This document shows, in pieces, positions 1 through 11,907 of a stretch of DNA of 64,000 nt; positions within the stretch are counted from its first letter, which is position 1; each line of letters opens with the position of its first letter. This DNA is from Phalacrocorax aristotelis (lineage: Eukaryota; Chordata; Aves; Suliformes; Phalacrocoracidae). Where the stretch lies: assembly GCF_949628215.1 (NCBI RefSeq), contig NC_134276.1, forward strand, positions 131,192,125 through 131,256,124, read 5' to 3'. The notes below the pieces were generated by a model that worked only from the letters and a program-made list of their open reading frames with translations, was not told where the DNA came from and made no database searches. The translations under genes and the position numbers were made by a program.

Positions 1-3000
1 TATTTACTACCTGACTAAGTGTTGTGTAGCACCTGGAGATGACAGAAGTGCTCACAGTTTTGCTTTGTTCTTGCAGGCTGAAGGGTACACAAGGTTGTTG
101 TGGGCACATTGAAACCGGCAGGTGGTTTAAAACCAGCGTCAGCACAAAGTCCACAAAGGTACTGGATGCGTGTTATTTTGGGAGTATCTTTTTTTATTTC
201 TGCAAATACAGGGTAGAGACAGCAAAGAAAGCTTATATTCTGTCACTGCTTAACAGCAGCTCCTCAGTCCTTTCCTCTGCACCCCTGCATCTTAAAACAC
301 TGTGGTGGCAAGTATCCCTGGGACATGAGTTCACAACATAACCGAAGCAAAGAGCTCCATGTTTCTGTTCTTGCCCTCACATCTGCTAGTCATCACAATC
401 ATCTGCCTGTCTATTTTACTGCTTGTGTGCGTCTCCCCAAATGTTGTGTAGTCCTGACTAATTGCCAGGACTGATGTAGCTCTCTAGGCCTCATGAGCTC
501 CTTTCCACTTTCTCCTCCTGGGTAACTTTTCTGAAGGCTGGGGGAAAGTAAGTTATCTTTGGGAAGAGACCCTGCCACCACTCCCACCACCTGAATTCCC
601 TGCGACACCGGTGGGAGTTCGCCAAATGCTATGAGGGATTTGCTAATGCCTGGCAGACCTGAGCGACTAGGGCTCCTGCATTAATGGCTGTTCTGCTGCC
701 CAGCTGTGCTGGAGTATGCTTCCATAGCCCTGTTTGATCGGTGGGAGCAACATGTGCAGATGGGGCTCAGCCTCTGGCAATGAATCCAGGGAGTTACTCC
801 AGAGAAATGTTGCTCGTAAAAAAAAAAAAAAAAAAAAAAGTGTGTTTTGGAGCAGAAGAAACTTTGAATGTGGAGTAATATTCCAGCTAAGTATGTGCAT
901 GCTTCAAATTGGTGGTTAGCCTCCTTCCTTGCAGCACTTCTCTGACAGAAGGAGGATTTTTATTTACTACCATTCCCCAGACCAAAAAATGAGCCCTGAG
1001 GAAGGGAAGCAGCACACTTAGGTAATGCACGGACTTGCTGGCAGGGCCAGGAGTAGCTATTTTGGAAGCCCTTGCATATTGACGGGTTGGGAAGGGAAGG
1101 TGGAGTGGATGGTACTGGGGCATTTCAGAAATGGAATACAAGGATGTGGGTGTTTAGAATGCCACACAGGTGAACTGGGGAGCTGCAGTTTTGAAGTAGA
1201 GGTGTGTACCATCTTACAGGCATGTCCGATTTAAAACTGCAGCAGTGAGCCAGCAGAACTTGCAGAGGGGCTGTGTTATGCCCATGTTTAGGATCCCCTG
1301 TACATGTAATTTGTAACTTCTTGAAATACCCAACTGCAGTATAAAATCATGGTGGTAAATGTGCTTTTTGTTCTGCGTTACATACATGGCTCTCCTCAGC
1401 AGTTACAGTTTGAACTCTGGCCTTCGGGATTCTCAGGCAGATTTTTGTTGTCTGGTTAGAATTAAAAGATGGCCGTATGGGTATAACTGCAACTACGGTC
1501 AGGGGTTTCAGCTGACCAGAACTTGAATTTTTCTTTTAATTAAAGTACTGGTTGAAAACATGGATTTAGTTGAAAAATTATTTCATAAATAAGAATTCAT
1601 TACCTAGCAATGTGATATTTGACAGAAGTGCTCTTACCTTTAACTGTAAAATTTCTTGAGAAGTTAGGGCTTTTAATTCCAGAACAGCAGCTTTTACTTT
1701 GAAGGTGCTTACTATCTGATTACTGATTTTACTTACTGCTAATAAAGAATAGGTAAGTAGTGAAAGGGTTCATCTCAGGGATCCTTTGACTGACTTGCAG
1801 TACTGTAACACCAGCTCATTTTCAGAGTTTGTGTCCACTGCTGAAAAAACCTCCAGATCACAGACTTCATGGAAAAGTAGTAGTAGTACTGCTATAATGC
1901 ATTATACTGGTCTGTACTTGAAGAAGAGAAAAACTGTAGAAAAAAATCAATTTAAACCCAGTTTCTTTATGATGGCTGTTCTTGAGGCTGTTTCAGGCAT
2001 GCTTGATAGACTACAAACAATGTTTAAGTTGTAAGAGGGACCATCTCAGAGGAGGCTGTTCAGTGCTATATATATTACAGTGTAATATATCACAAACAGG
2101 CTGCAGTGTAATAGCACTGACTCATGGAACTGTTTGAAACAGTCTGACCTAGATAGCTAAATTTTATACCCATTGGAGTGACACTACTTTTTAAAATTAC
2201 ATCAGAGGACTGAGAAACCTGTAGAAAGATATTTAGGGTTTGGGTGGCCAGAGCTGTCTGGAAGCTGGTGGTGCCCGCTCTGCATCTTGAGGAGAGGATT
2301 TCTGTGCTTGGGCCATTTCAGAGAGGACCTGGGGCAATGCTGAGGGCCGAGCAGCAGCATGGGGCCCTTCAACCTCCTGCCGTATTCACTGCATAATGAT
2401 GTGAATTTAGCGGGGGTTAAATCTTACCTCCAAATTTAATCGGGCTCCATGGCAACCTAACATACTTTTTTCATTTTTCCAGTGGTTTAATTTCCTTTTT
2501 ATTTCCGTAGCGATGGATTCTTGAGAATCCAGACGTGCCGGACTGCTGGCACATTACCTAGACTTTAACCAAATCTTCATTCTCACAGTATAGAGTTAGT
2601 AGAGAACTGAAGCACTGAGAAAATAAGGTGTAATCATTGTACAAATGTTGTAAACAAACATTTGAAGAACTGTTTTTAAAGCTCAAATGACTCTTATTAC
2701 TGAAAATATTTTAAAAGAACTAACATCTTTTATTATGTAGTTGCCATTTTAATTTTTCTTTGGGTAGGTGCCAGCTGTAGCCTGGCTCCCCGATATCACC
2801 TGGAGGTTCCTGTTGTTCTTGATAAGGACAGAAAACTGTAGGTGTGAATGTTATTCAAGCTGATGTTTTGCTTCTTATGATCCACTGTGAAGACCAATTT
2901 TTCTTTAAAAAATGGTGAAATATCGCACAGGCTCACAAAAATATTTTTCTTTCACGAAAGACCACCTATATAAATTATTTTCTAAAAAAAAAAAAAAAGA

Positions 3001-5870
3001 CACATTGGAGCAAGCCTAGGGGTTTATTTTGGCCAAGGGTTCCTGATGCACAGCTACCTAAAATAAGCTGCTGATAGCATTTCGCGCAGTGTTGCATCCT
3101 GTGCCCAGGGGGTTACTGTGAGATGAGGCAGCCTGTGGTGCTGGTGCCTGGCTGCAAAACCTGCCTGGTGCTTTTTTGCTCATTGACGCTTTGGGTTAGC
3201 TGGGGTCCAAACTCAGCCTCCAGTTAGTCTTTACAGCATTGCTTCTACAAGGGGCTGCTGCACCAGGCATTGGCTGAGGTCAATGTGGCATGGGAGGCAC
3301 GAGGGTCTGGGAAGAGAAAAGCTGTTTGTCATGTCAGGCATACCAGGACAAACCATGACTATGTTAGGGTTTCTGTGCATGTCTTGTTTGTTGGGAGTAT
3401 ATTTTTGAAACCTTTGCTCAACCCTGTCTTCTCTTCTGACAAGCTGTGCTGTAGTGTGAGATCACTGGGCTCTAAAAATGTCCATGTGTCTCCAGCAACT
3501 ATGAAGAAATCCTGGAGCAACTGGCCCAGGTATCTACAACTAAAAGGATCAAGTAGAGTCTTATCCTGAATGGCTGGAAATCAGACAAAAATACCGGGGA
3601 TTTTCTTCCAAGCCCACTGGAGCAATTTCTTCCTTTCTTGTGACTGTTTTTGTGATGACAGTGTGGGTCTGTTCTTGCAGGTTACTCAAGTGTCTTTCTC
3701 CACTGCATGGCAAGCCAAGTGTTAGCAACTTTTCTAGCCAAAGGTCTGCAGGGAGAAGGGTGGAGACATCTCTTGCAGGGAAGAGAAGCCTTTGCATGGT
3801 CTTCCACTCTCCCCTAAGGCTGAGTGACCTCCTTGTCTCGGCTTTTGTTTTTCCCACATCTGTGCATGTGCCAGGAAGCCCTGCTGCGATGGCAGGAGCA
3901 GAGGATTCAGGTGAAAGTCTGACTGAGAAACCAGAGCTTTACTGAAGAACAGTTCACATCTTTTGAGCATGTTTAACCCATGCTCTTAACCATTTTTCTC
4001 CAATTATCTTTGGTCCACAGTTGGATGAAGTCATTGTCAGCCCTGTGGACTTCAAGGACTCCCCTGTTTCCATGTGAAAAAGACTGCAAAATTACTCCAA
4101 AACATTTAGGACCCAGCAGGAGAAAACCAGTCAGTGCTGAGAGGTGGCTGGTGACCATACAGATGAGACTGGTTCAGCCAGGACGGGGTTCAGGGTTCTG
4201 GAAGCTGGACTTGGACTATCCAAGCAATAGCCTTTAGGATGTGAAACAGGGTGTTCTTGCTAGTGGTTTGATATGTTGTGGTGTGTCTCTAAAAGCCTAA
4301 TATCTCAACAGAAGGAAATTCTGAGTAAAACAGACCCGGAAGAAAACTTTTCAGAGGAAAAATTGTTTTGAAATGGGGAAAATTTGTTAGGAAGAATGTA
4401 TTAAATAGCCAAAAAGCTATATTTCCACATTCGAGAGAGATGATAGGTTTAGCTAAAAGCTGTTGTACTGAACTACAATGAAGGCAGCAAGTAGAAGCAG
4501 ATATGCAGAACATTAGATACAGGGGGAAAAGCAGTAATAGGTGACATCTGATGAAAGTTAGACTTCTGAAGTACAAAAAACTGTAGGGGTGTGTGTGCTA
4601 AAAAACAACTAGATACATTTTCCGTGAAGATAACAGGAAGATGTTTCAGTTTTGGAACAAAACTTAGTGTTGAGGATATACTAAAAAAAAAAATGTGTAA
4701 GTCTGTTAATAAAGATTCAGAAAGATGGAACTGCTTAATTTTTTTCTGATGAATGTTTGGAAGGGAGAGTTTTCTGCTTAGATGACAAAATACTCTTGAG
4801 CCCATTAGCAATAGGGGGAAAATATTAGAAAACAGCAACCTGTGAGAGGAGTCGGATGGAGAGCATTCTGGTCTGCTGATATTAATGTTAAATCTCAAAA
4901 TACTGGGTAAATTCCAGGAGAATGAAAACATATGGCTTCCATCCCAATATTGTAAGAGGGGATCTAGGAAGAATGATATAATTCCTCAACTCTGACTCAA
5001 GGTTTTCAGGTTAGTGCAAGAAATGCCTTATACACGTGAGGGAGTGGTCCTGGCATGTGAGGTGAATAGGGGACTGTTTCCCATAAGCTTTTTAACATAA
5101 TATGAAGTGAGGTCCAAGGGAAAGCATCGTATTTACCATAAAAGATAAGAATTGGAAAGATTTCCCTTCTTTTTCTGCCATGGGCTTCTTGAGGGTGTTG
5201 TTTTGGCTGCAGGCAAGAACAATGACCTTCCCACAGCACAGCAGAGCAGTCCTCACTTGATACAGCCACATGAGAGGATCTGGAACCTAGTTGATGAGGT
5301 TGATACAAGATATGCCACTTCATCTTGTGGCACCAGTATAACGGGTTCAGTAGCTATGACCGGCCCTCTCCAGTTTTGGCTAGCGAATGCATGTACCCCC
5401 ATCCAGCCCTAGTTAGCGCTCAGGAAAAGTCCAGTAAACCCACCTAAACTTGAGATCACACACTCCATGTGGCTGAGAACAGGAAACCTGGTGTCAGCTC
5501 TAAGAACCTTTGCATAGCTTTGTTGGGCTGTAGGGGTTCACCCACAGTAGCCCACTCCCGTTTATCTCTGCCCCATTTAGTAGCAGCAATTAGGGTGCAT
5601 CCAATAGCAGGCCAGCCTCACCAGTCCCAGGAATCATCACAAGGTGCATGGTGCCTCTGCTGATGTAAGGCGACTTCTTTCTTCTTTAATTCCACCCTAT
5701 GTGGAACAGACCTTCATGGAGACAAAAATAATTTTTCTCTAACAATCCTTTAAAGACAATGGGAGTCCTCAAGAGACCAGGCACTCTGCCTTAATGGAAA
5801 GACAGGGTCTTTCTATGGGTGTCCTCACCCTACCCACTAGCAGCTATCCTGGTGGACACTACTGAATGAA
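1..5870. other. Intergenic DNA, no gene supported
   Basis: I see no spliced or single-exon coding sequence with recognisable protein similarity on either strand. The stretch is AT-rich to mixed, with short open frames of random length, a 22-base A run at 818-839, a 14-base A run near 2985, and no clear tandem repeat. It lies to the left of GDAP2, where vertebrate synteny places the TENT5C-GDAP2 interval. Unannotated non-coding transcription cannot be excluded from sequence alone. Confidence 0.6.
818..839 (+). repeat. Poly(A) run, 22 bases
   Basis: An uninterrupted run of 22 A, flanked by cgt and gtg. No retroposed gene body or target-site duplication is obvious next to it, so it is recorded only as a simple homopolymer. 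Confidence 0.9.
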
Positions 5871-5871
5871 A

Positions 5872-6185
5872 ATCAGAGAGTCATTTATGTTGGAAAAGAC
5901 CCTTCAGATCAGTGAAGGGTCTGAACCATTAACCCAACATTGCCAACTCCACCATTAAACTATGTCCCTAAGTGCCATGTCTACATGCCTTTTAAATACC
6001 TCCAGGGATGGTGACTCACTACTTCCCTGGGCAGCCTGTTCCAATGCTGACAACCTTTCTGGTGAAGAATTTTTTCCTCATGTTCAATCTGAACCTCCCC
6101 TGCTGCAACTTGAGGCCATTTTCTGTCATCCTATCACTTGTTACTTGGGAAAAGAGACCAACACCCAACTCGTTTCAACATCTTT
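5872..6185 (-). mobile_element. CR1 LINE 3'-end fragment (minus orientation)
   Basis: The plus strand reads the reverse complement of an avian CR1 3' end: the gttggaaaagaccc block, then the segments for 'accattaaactatgtcccta', 'ctgggcagcctgttccaatg' and 'ctgaacctcccctgctgcaa', and 'gacca(a)cacccaactcg'. The same blocks recur at 26.77-27.05 kb in the larger CR1 in this window, which supports the call internally. Similarity fades near 6185, so this is a 5'-truncated copy of about 310 bp. Mismatches are numerous enough that it is a fossil. Confidence 0.88.
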
Positions 6186-6326
6186 CACATTGACCCTCCT
6201 GAATGAAAGAGTGACATCTGAGGACCTTCACAAGTGTCTTGATGGATGCCAGCCTTTCACATATGAATGGTGTTGGTGCATATTTGCCACCCAGTTTGAT
6301 GACTCCAGTTTTGAATGTGGCTTGTA

Positions 6327-6468
6327 CAATTGGAGATATTAAAAAGCCATCTGGACATAGTCCTGGGCAACCAGCTCTAGGTGTCCCTGCTTGAGCAGGG
6401 GTCTTGGACCAGATGACCTCCAGAGGTCCCTTCCAGCCTCAACCATTCTGTGATTCTGTGAATCTCGA
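6327..6468 (+). mobile_element. CR1 LINE 3'-end fragment (plus orientation)
   Basis: Forward-oriented CR1 3' terminus: gagatattaaaaagccatctggacat, then gggcaaccagctctaggtg, cctgcttgagcaggggtctt, ggaccagatgacctccagag, gtcccttccagcctcaacc and a terminal attctgtgattctgtga repeat typical of CR1. About 140 bp remain. It lies 140 bp from the oppositely oriented fragment at 5872-6185, so the two are separate insertions with their 3' ends facing outward. Confidence 0.88.
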
Positions 6469-8200
6469 TAGCTTGACTGAGTCCCATTGCTAAAGAAAAA
6501 GTGTTCCTTTATGGCAATGAAAAAGTGATTGTGCATACTCTCTACTTTTTACATGGTGTTAAAGAAACACAGGGAAGTGCTCCTTAGAACAGTTCTAGGT
6601 GGACAGCTTTAAATAATTATGGCTTTGCAGAAGAGCTTTCTAGACCCATCTTTATATATGAGAATCTTTTTTTTTTTTTTTTTTGCCTTTTGTTCCTACA
6701 GCAAGGTTTTGGTGCTGGGGAAGGTGAGGCATGATATGTGTTGGGAAGGGGAGTGTGTTACTGTAGTTCCTTGAATTACAGTCACCTTGGCCTCAAAGCT
6801 TAAAACTGTGGTGGGCTGCTTGATCTTTTTCTTCTGATGTAATCTCTCATCTTCTTCTCACTTACTGCATTCCCTGCCCCACATGGAAGAAACAGGACAT
6901 AGTAGATCACTGCACTGAGCAATGAGGCTGGTACCTGAGAGAGACACTGCCTTACACACTCAGCTTTCTCTGCCTACTTGAGAAATAAACTGGATTTGGA
7001 GCACAGAAAGCCTTATTCTAAAATTTTGTAAGGCAGGAGTCTTTGAAAATGCTTCAAGTACATGCTACCTGTATTTTAGGCTGACAAAGTGCTTTGGAGA
7101 ATGTAACTCAAGGCTGTAAGGGCAGTGTTCCCATTAGGAAATATACATGACACCATTTGTTCTTGACCTTTTGTCTTCAAAGACTATTGAAGAGATTTCT
7201 TCTTATGTGTTTAGTGCTGTGGGTACTAAACATCAGTGATGATGCAGGCTTTTTCAAAGAGAAAACAAAACAAAGTTGCTGATCACTGATGTTCAGATCC
7301 ATGATCCTGTCTGTAAAAGTGGGAATGTATGCCCTGTGATTTAAATCCTGCCCAGATTAGCCAATAAACTTTATCCCCTGAGGTTTCTAAAACAGTTCCT
7401 GCTCTCTCCAAACCCAGTGCACCTCACCCTAAATAAATATTACTAACAAGGAAAACTTTTGGTTTTAATTTCTCATTTTGGAGAAACATGGGCTCTACAG
7501 GTAAGAAAGGGAAGAGAGGCAGGTATTTAAATGCCCATTTTTAGGCTCAGAGAAGTCATTCCCTTCTCTGTTTTGCCTTGGATTAATTGCCACAGTGAAC
7601 GAGCTGTGACTCAGTCTACTTGTGCATGTCTGCTGTGTTCTTTGGGTGAATTCCTCAGTCATTTTCTGTTACTCCCTGCCACCTTATATAGATAGCACAC
7701 ACCTGTTCAGCAGCTGCACGTGTCTGCTTGGGACAGCCATAAATGGTCCGCCACTGCCATGTGTCTCATTTTATGATTTGTATTCATTCCAGGTGGGAGA
7801 GAGGCCTGGAAGGACTGTAATGGTAAATGTCTGTAAAGAGGCTGGCCTGTTGAAAGCTGTAAGAGCAATTAACTATGTATCCTTACAGAAGCAGTTTTCT
7901 GAAACTCCTCAACCTCTACACTTTTCCCCTGCTTTTCAGGCTGCTGCAAAGTTCGGCAAGGCACCCTCTCCTTCAGTGGCTAGGGAATTTGGTTTGGAAT
8001 ATGGCTTGAGTATGTTGTGAAGTACATGGAGGACTGGGTCATAATAATCTTTTACTTTTAGGCTTGGATGATGACGATACCCCTGAGCCGGTACGCAGTG
8101 GAGAAAGTCATGCTGTAAACTAATTTTCCAATATTTCATTCCAACCCTAGTGTTGTTTGTTGGGTTGTTGTTTTTTTTTTTTCAGTTTGGTTGGGTTTTT
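6469..8200. other. Intergenic DNA, no gene supported
   Basis: No coding sequence is recognised. There is a T-rich run near 6668-6683. Between 7.75 and 8.11 kb a few short stretches sit between acceptor-like and donor-like bases (for example around 7793-7826 and 8063-8091), but no protein similarity or consistent reading phase links them. The stretch leads into the CpG island at 8.23 kb. Confidence 0.5.
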
Positions 8201-8231
8201 TTCTGGATTCCCTCCTCACTGTCACCCGGCT

Positions 8232-8500
8232 TCACCCAAGGAGCAGACACTTCCCTTTTGCCGGGTGGTGCCCCCCGGTGTTGCCGTCCCCCAGAAAGCC
8301 GCGCCCAGCCCCGCGCCCGCCCAGCGCCGCGCTCAGCACCGCGGACAGCGCCCGGGCCGCCTCCGCCGACGGCCGCCGCGGGTCGGGGGGCGGCGGCGGC
8401 AGCTCCCGGGCCGGGACCCCACCCGGTTCTTGGCGGGGAAGGGGTTGCCAACCCCCGGGGGCACCCGCCGGAGGCCCGGGATGGCCCCATGAAAGCTGGC
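8232..8500. promoter_or_regulatory. Orphan CpG island (candidate promoter or regulatory element)
   Basis: Very GC-rich, with dozens of CpG dinucleotides in about 270 bp (runs such as ccgccgacggccgccgcggg), in sharp contrast to CpG-poor flanks. Such CpG density implies a germline-unmethylated element, usually a promoter or a constitutive regulatory element. No coding gene with a 5' end here is seen on either strand. On the plus strand a donor-like ag|gtaatg follows at 8570-8577, compatible with a non-coding first exon. It could be an unannotated lncRNA promoter, a distal promoter, or an orphan island. Transcription is not shown by sequence alone. Confidence 0.6.
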
Positions 8501-11500
8501 GTCGTGAGACGAGTGGGGTCTCGAAGGGGTATATGTATGTGTGAAGTTTGGGTGTTGTGCACATCCTCGAGGTAATGAACTCTTTAAAGAACTTCCTCTT
8601 CTGATGGAGAAATCTCAAGGGGCAGAGACGCTGCGGGATGGTTAGCTAGGGAACAAGAAGATGGGGAGTTCAGCAACCTGAACCGCCGTGTTCCTTGTGA
8701 TCCTGGTCTGAATGGAAGGCTCTATAGAGGGAGCGCTTATTCTCCAAGCCCTCTTCCCACCAGTTGTTCTGAAGACAGACTCCTTGAGCTCAGGGAGGGC
8801 ACTGATCAGGCAGTAAGTAACTGAAGCTGGGTCTTTGCTTGCTGAGCTAGTACCAGCCTACAGCTAATGGAAGGACTGATGTTGGAGACTTTCCACTCAA
8901 AGCGTGTCTGTAAAAACCTTCTCCTGAGCTTGCAGATCATCCTCACATTCTCCTGTGATTAGAAGTATGACGGCAAGATGAAGGCTCATTTCCAACCCTC
9001 TCAGGGCTTTTCTTTGTGCTACCTCGATGAATACTGTGCATCCATCTACTCACAGCTATGGCTCATGTATATCAGCCCCTTAGTCACAAATGGTTAATTC
9101 CATTTCAGGCAGATCCTTTCACTGTGAGAGTTTTACAAGGACCAATTAATTTGCCTTTTGGCATGAGAGAAGGAAGTATTTTAATTCCAGATTTATTGGT
9201 GGAGACCTGAAAAGAGAGGGAAGGAGAAAAAAATTGAAATAGTCACACAGTAAAGTCCCTTTCTTTGGCACCTTACTGGTTTGTGTCCCTTCAGGCTCAC
9301 CTCTGCACTTACTGGGAAACACTCTTCCCTGCAGCATGGGCTTGCAAGGATTCCTTCGCTTCTTCCTCAAAAAGCAGAGACAAGTAAAAGTCTCAAGGAA
9401 AATCCTGTTTAGTAGGCAGAAAAGATAACTCAGTTCTAGGACTATAATAGAAAAAATATGAGAACAAAAGCTTTTCCACCTCACCCCTAAGTGACAGGAC
9501 TTAGGGGTTGGCTTGAAAGCCTAAGTGGGTTTGAGTGCCCTTTGACTCCTAGCAGAATTAAAGATCCCTTCAATGGTAGAAAAATAATTGGAGAGGAAAA
9601 GCTGCCATGAGATGGGATTGAAGAGAAGAGGGGTCATGGTGTGGAACAGCCGTCCCCAGGCTGGCAGGTCTTGTAGAGTGGAAAATCATTGTTATGACCC
9701 TCAGGAACAAGAAGATGCTGCTGATGGGGTACAACAGGGAATTCAGGAGCCCAGCCACACAGGATGGCCTGGGGCTTAGTGCCCTTCCTTTCTTCTCCCT
9801 CGTCTCCCAGAAAGCCCAACCCGTACAGCTTCTGCTTGCTTCCCCATGCCTCCCCCTGCATTAGCCTTCCCTTCACGCCCCTTTGCAGGGGCTACTCTGC
9901 ATCTGGGCTGACTTTAGCTCTGTGCTCTCCCTTTTTATTGCAAATCCCTCTGCAGGACAAGGGCCAAAACCCTCCATCTCTGGGCACCTCTTGCTGTGCA
10001 GCATAGGGTGGGGGGATTGGATTGCATGCCTGTGCCCAGCATGGGCTCTCAGCAGCTCCTCTCCAGTTCCATGTGCAGTGCAGAAAGCTCAAGGACAGCA
10101 TTTGCATCCTCCCCAGAAGCCTGTGTCCCTGCAGTGTGGGGGGATCCTGGCCACCTGCGAGTGCTCCCTGGCAGCCGGAGGGTGGCACATTGTGTACACA
10201 GGAGCGTGTGAACTCAGTCAAACTTCACAAACAAGGATAAGAACAGACCCAGGATATAATCAGTGCTCAAATATAGCAACTCAAGGTTTCCTGAGAGGCA
10301 AGTGAACAGTGAGGCAGAGCAGGTGTCACGGTCCCTGTGGCTTTCGCTTCCCCTTACCTTGGCTTCTCAGCAGTGAAGCTGGTGCTGGCCACAGGACCCA
10401 ATTTAGACTACGGGTAGCAAAACAGCCCATCACAGGCAGCCTTGTTTCTATGCAGAACAAGAGTCTTACCGTGCCCTGCACGGTGGCATGTCCCGGTTCT
10501 ATGCAAGTCCCTTGCCTCTGGCAGAGCTGCTGCAGCCAGCCCCTACCTCCTCCCCATCTCCCTTGCTAGCTCCAGCACCACTACCAAAACAGCCGACTGT
10601 GATCCCAACCACAGTTCTGAGTAGCCTCCTGGCTGGCTCGTGGACCAACAATTATGGGGCTGTGCCCCTCTGCTGCACGACCCCTCCTCCTGCTCTGCAG
10701 AATGGGCCAGCAGAGATGGAGCTCCAGCAAGGAAGACAGCTCCCCATACCACAGGAGACAGCAGTGCCTGAGAAAAGGCAGGGTGGATTGAAATAAAGCT
10801 CTGGAGCCTGGAGGTTCCTCCTCACCTCCTGAACAAGAAGTTATGCAGCTGGAGTTCTTATAAACACCGGCATTTGACTTGCATTCAGCCCATTGCTTCT
10901 TCAGTGAGGGGATAAGTAACTTTGCTTGCAACACAGCTACTAGCCAGATTCAGCCTAGCTTGGCCTCTCTGACAGGTCTGGCCACAGCTTTCAGGCAGTG
11001 GAAAGATGGGCTTTGTGAAGCATGCTGTGGGCTGGGGGCTCTAGTCTCTCTGTCAGCCCCTGGAAGACAGCTACCTGGCATACCCTCCCTGGTGAAGCTT
11101 GCCTTGCTGAGTGCCCACCAGTGCTAACAGGGGTTGTGCTTATGATTGCAACTGATAAATTGCTGCCCCTCCAAGCCCTGAAGGGAGCTGTCATAAGAGA
11201 TGAGCTCGTGCTCCCTGGCCATCCCAGGCAGACTGCATAAGGAGAGCCACCTGTAGCTCCCTGTAGGCTTGGGATGAGGTAGCTGTGTGTCGGCCATGGC
11301 CTGAGAAAACGGAAAGGGGAACCTCTGAACCTAGGGCCAGGCTTAGAGCTCTCCTAGGGCTGGATATAGGCAAAAGCTGGCTTGTGCTCAAGAAGGGACC
11401 ACCAGAACATCAGCAGCCTCAGAAGACGACCCTCTTTGTTGGAGGGTCTCATGCTTGGCTTTTCTGTTGGTGCAATGGCAGCGTGTGCAGCAGGTACCAT

Positions 11501-11875
11501 GGCCATCAAGGCTGTGCCATTGCCCTGGAGTAGTGGCCAGGTTTCCTGGGGAGCTGGAGCCAAAAGCAAAAACATTCTGAAACAGGGGTGTCCTGGTAAC
11601 ACGGAAGCCACTTGAGGGCTGTCAGTGTCCTGTGAAGCACATCCCTCTCCTGACCTGCTTCGTCAGCTGGGGTGGCCATTTTTGAGCCTGGGTGGTGGTA
11701 CACAGCAGGGCTTGTGACTGGAAATGACCATTCTGTCAGTGTCCTCTTCTGACTCAGAACAGCAGCTCTATGAGAGGACACGGCAGCTAAAACGGGACAA
11801 AGTCGGAGGGCCAGGTGCAGCCTGCACAAAAGCTTTTGCCCCGTCCCAGGTGCCAATAATGTACTGAACAGGGAA

Positions 11876-11907
11876 GAGAGAAAAGGAGAGAGAAAAGGAG
11901 AGAGAAG
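11876..11907 (+). repeat. Purine simple repeat (agagaaaagg)n
   Basis: About three imperfect copies of a 12-base unit, gagagaaaagga, form a short GA-rich tandem repeat. It is a simple-sequence tract with no other recognisable content. Confidence 0.8.

Noticed and set aside
4473-4931. 152-codon minus-strand open frame
   Set aside because: Ser/Phe/Leu-rich translation of purine-rich DNA with no similarity I recognise and no conserved motif.
7793-8110. Short acceptor-donor bounded stretches that look like small exons
   Set aside because: Phases do not join, the peptides are not recognised, and the donors are weak. They are likely chance AG/GT pairs.
8182-8618. Several overlapping frames of 110-140 codons on both strands in the 8.2-8.6 kb island
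   Set aside because: All are Pro/Arg/Ala/Gly-rich by-products of CpG density, open on both strands at once, so none has coding evidence.
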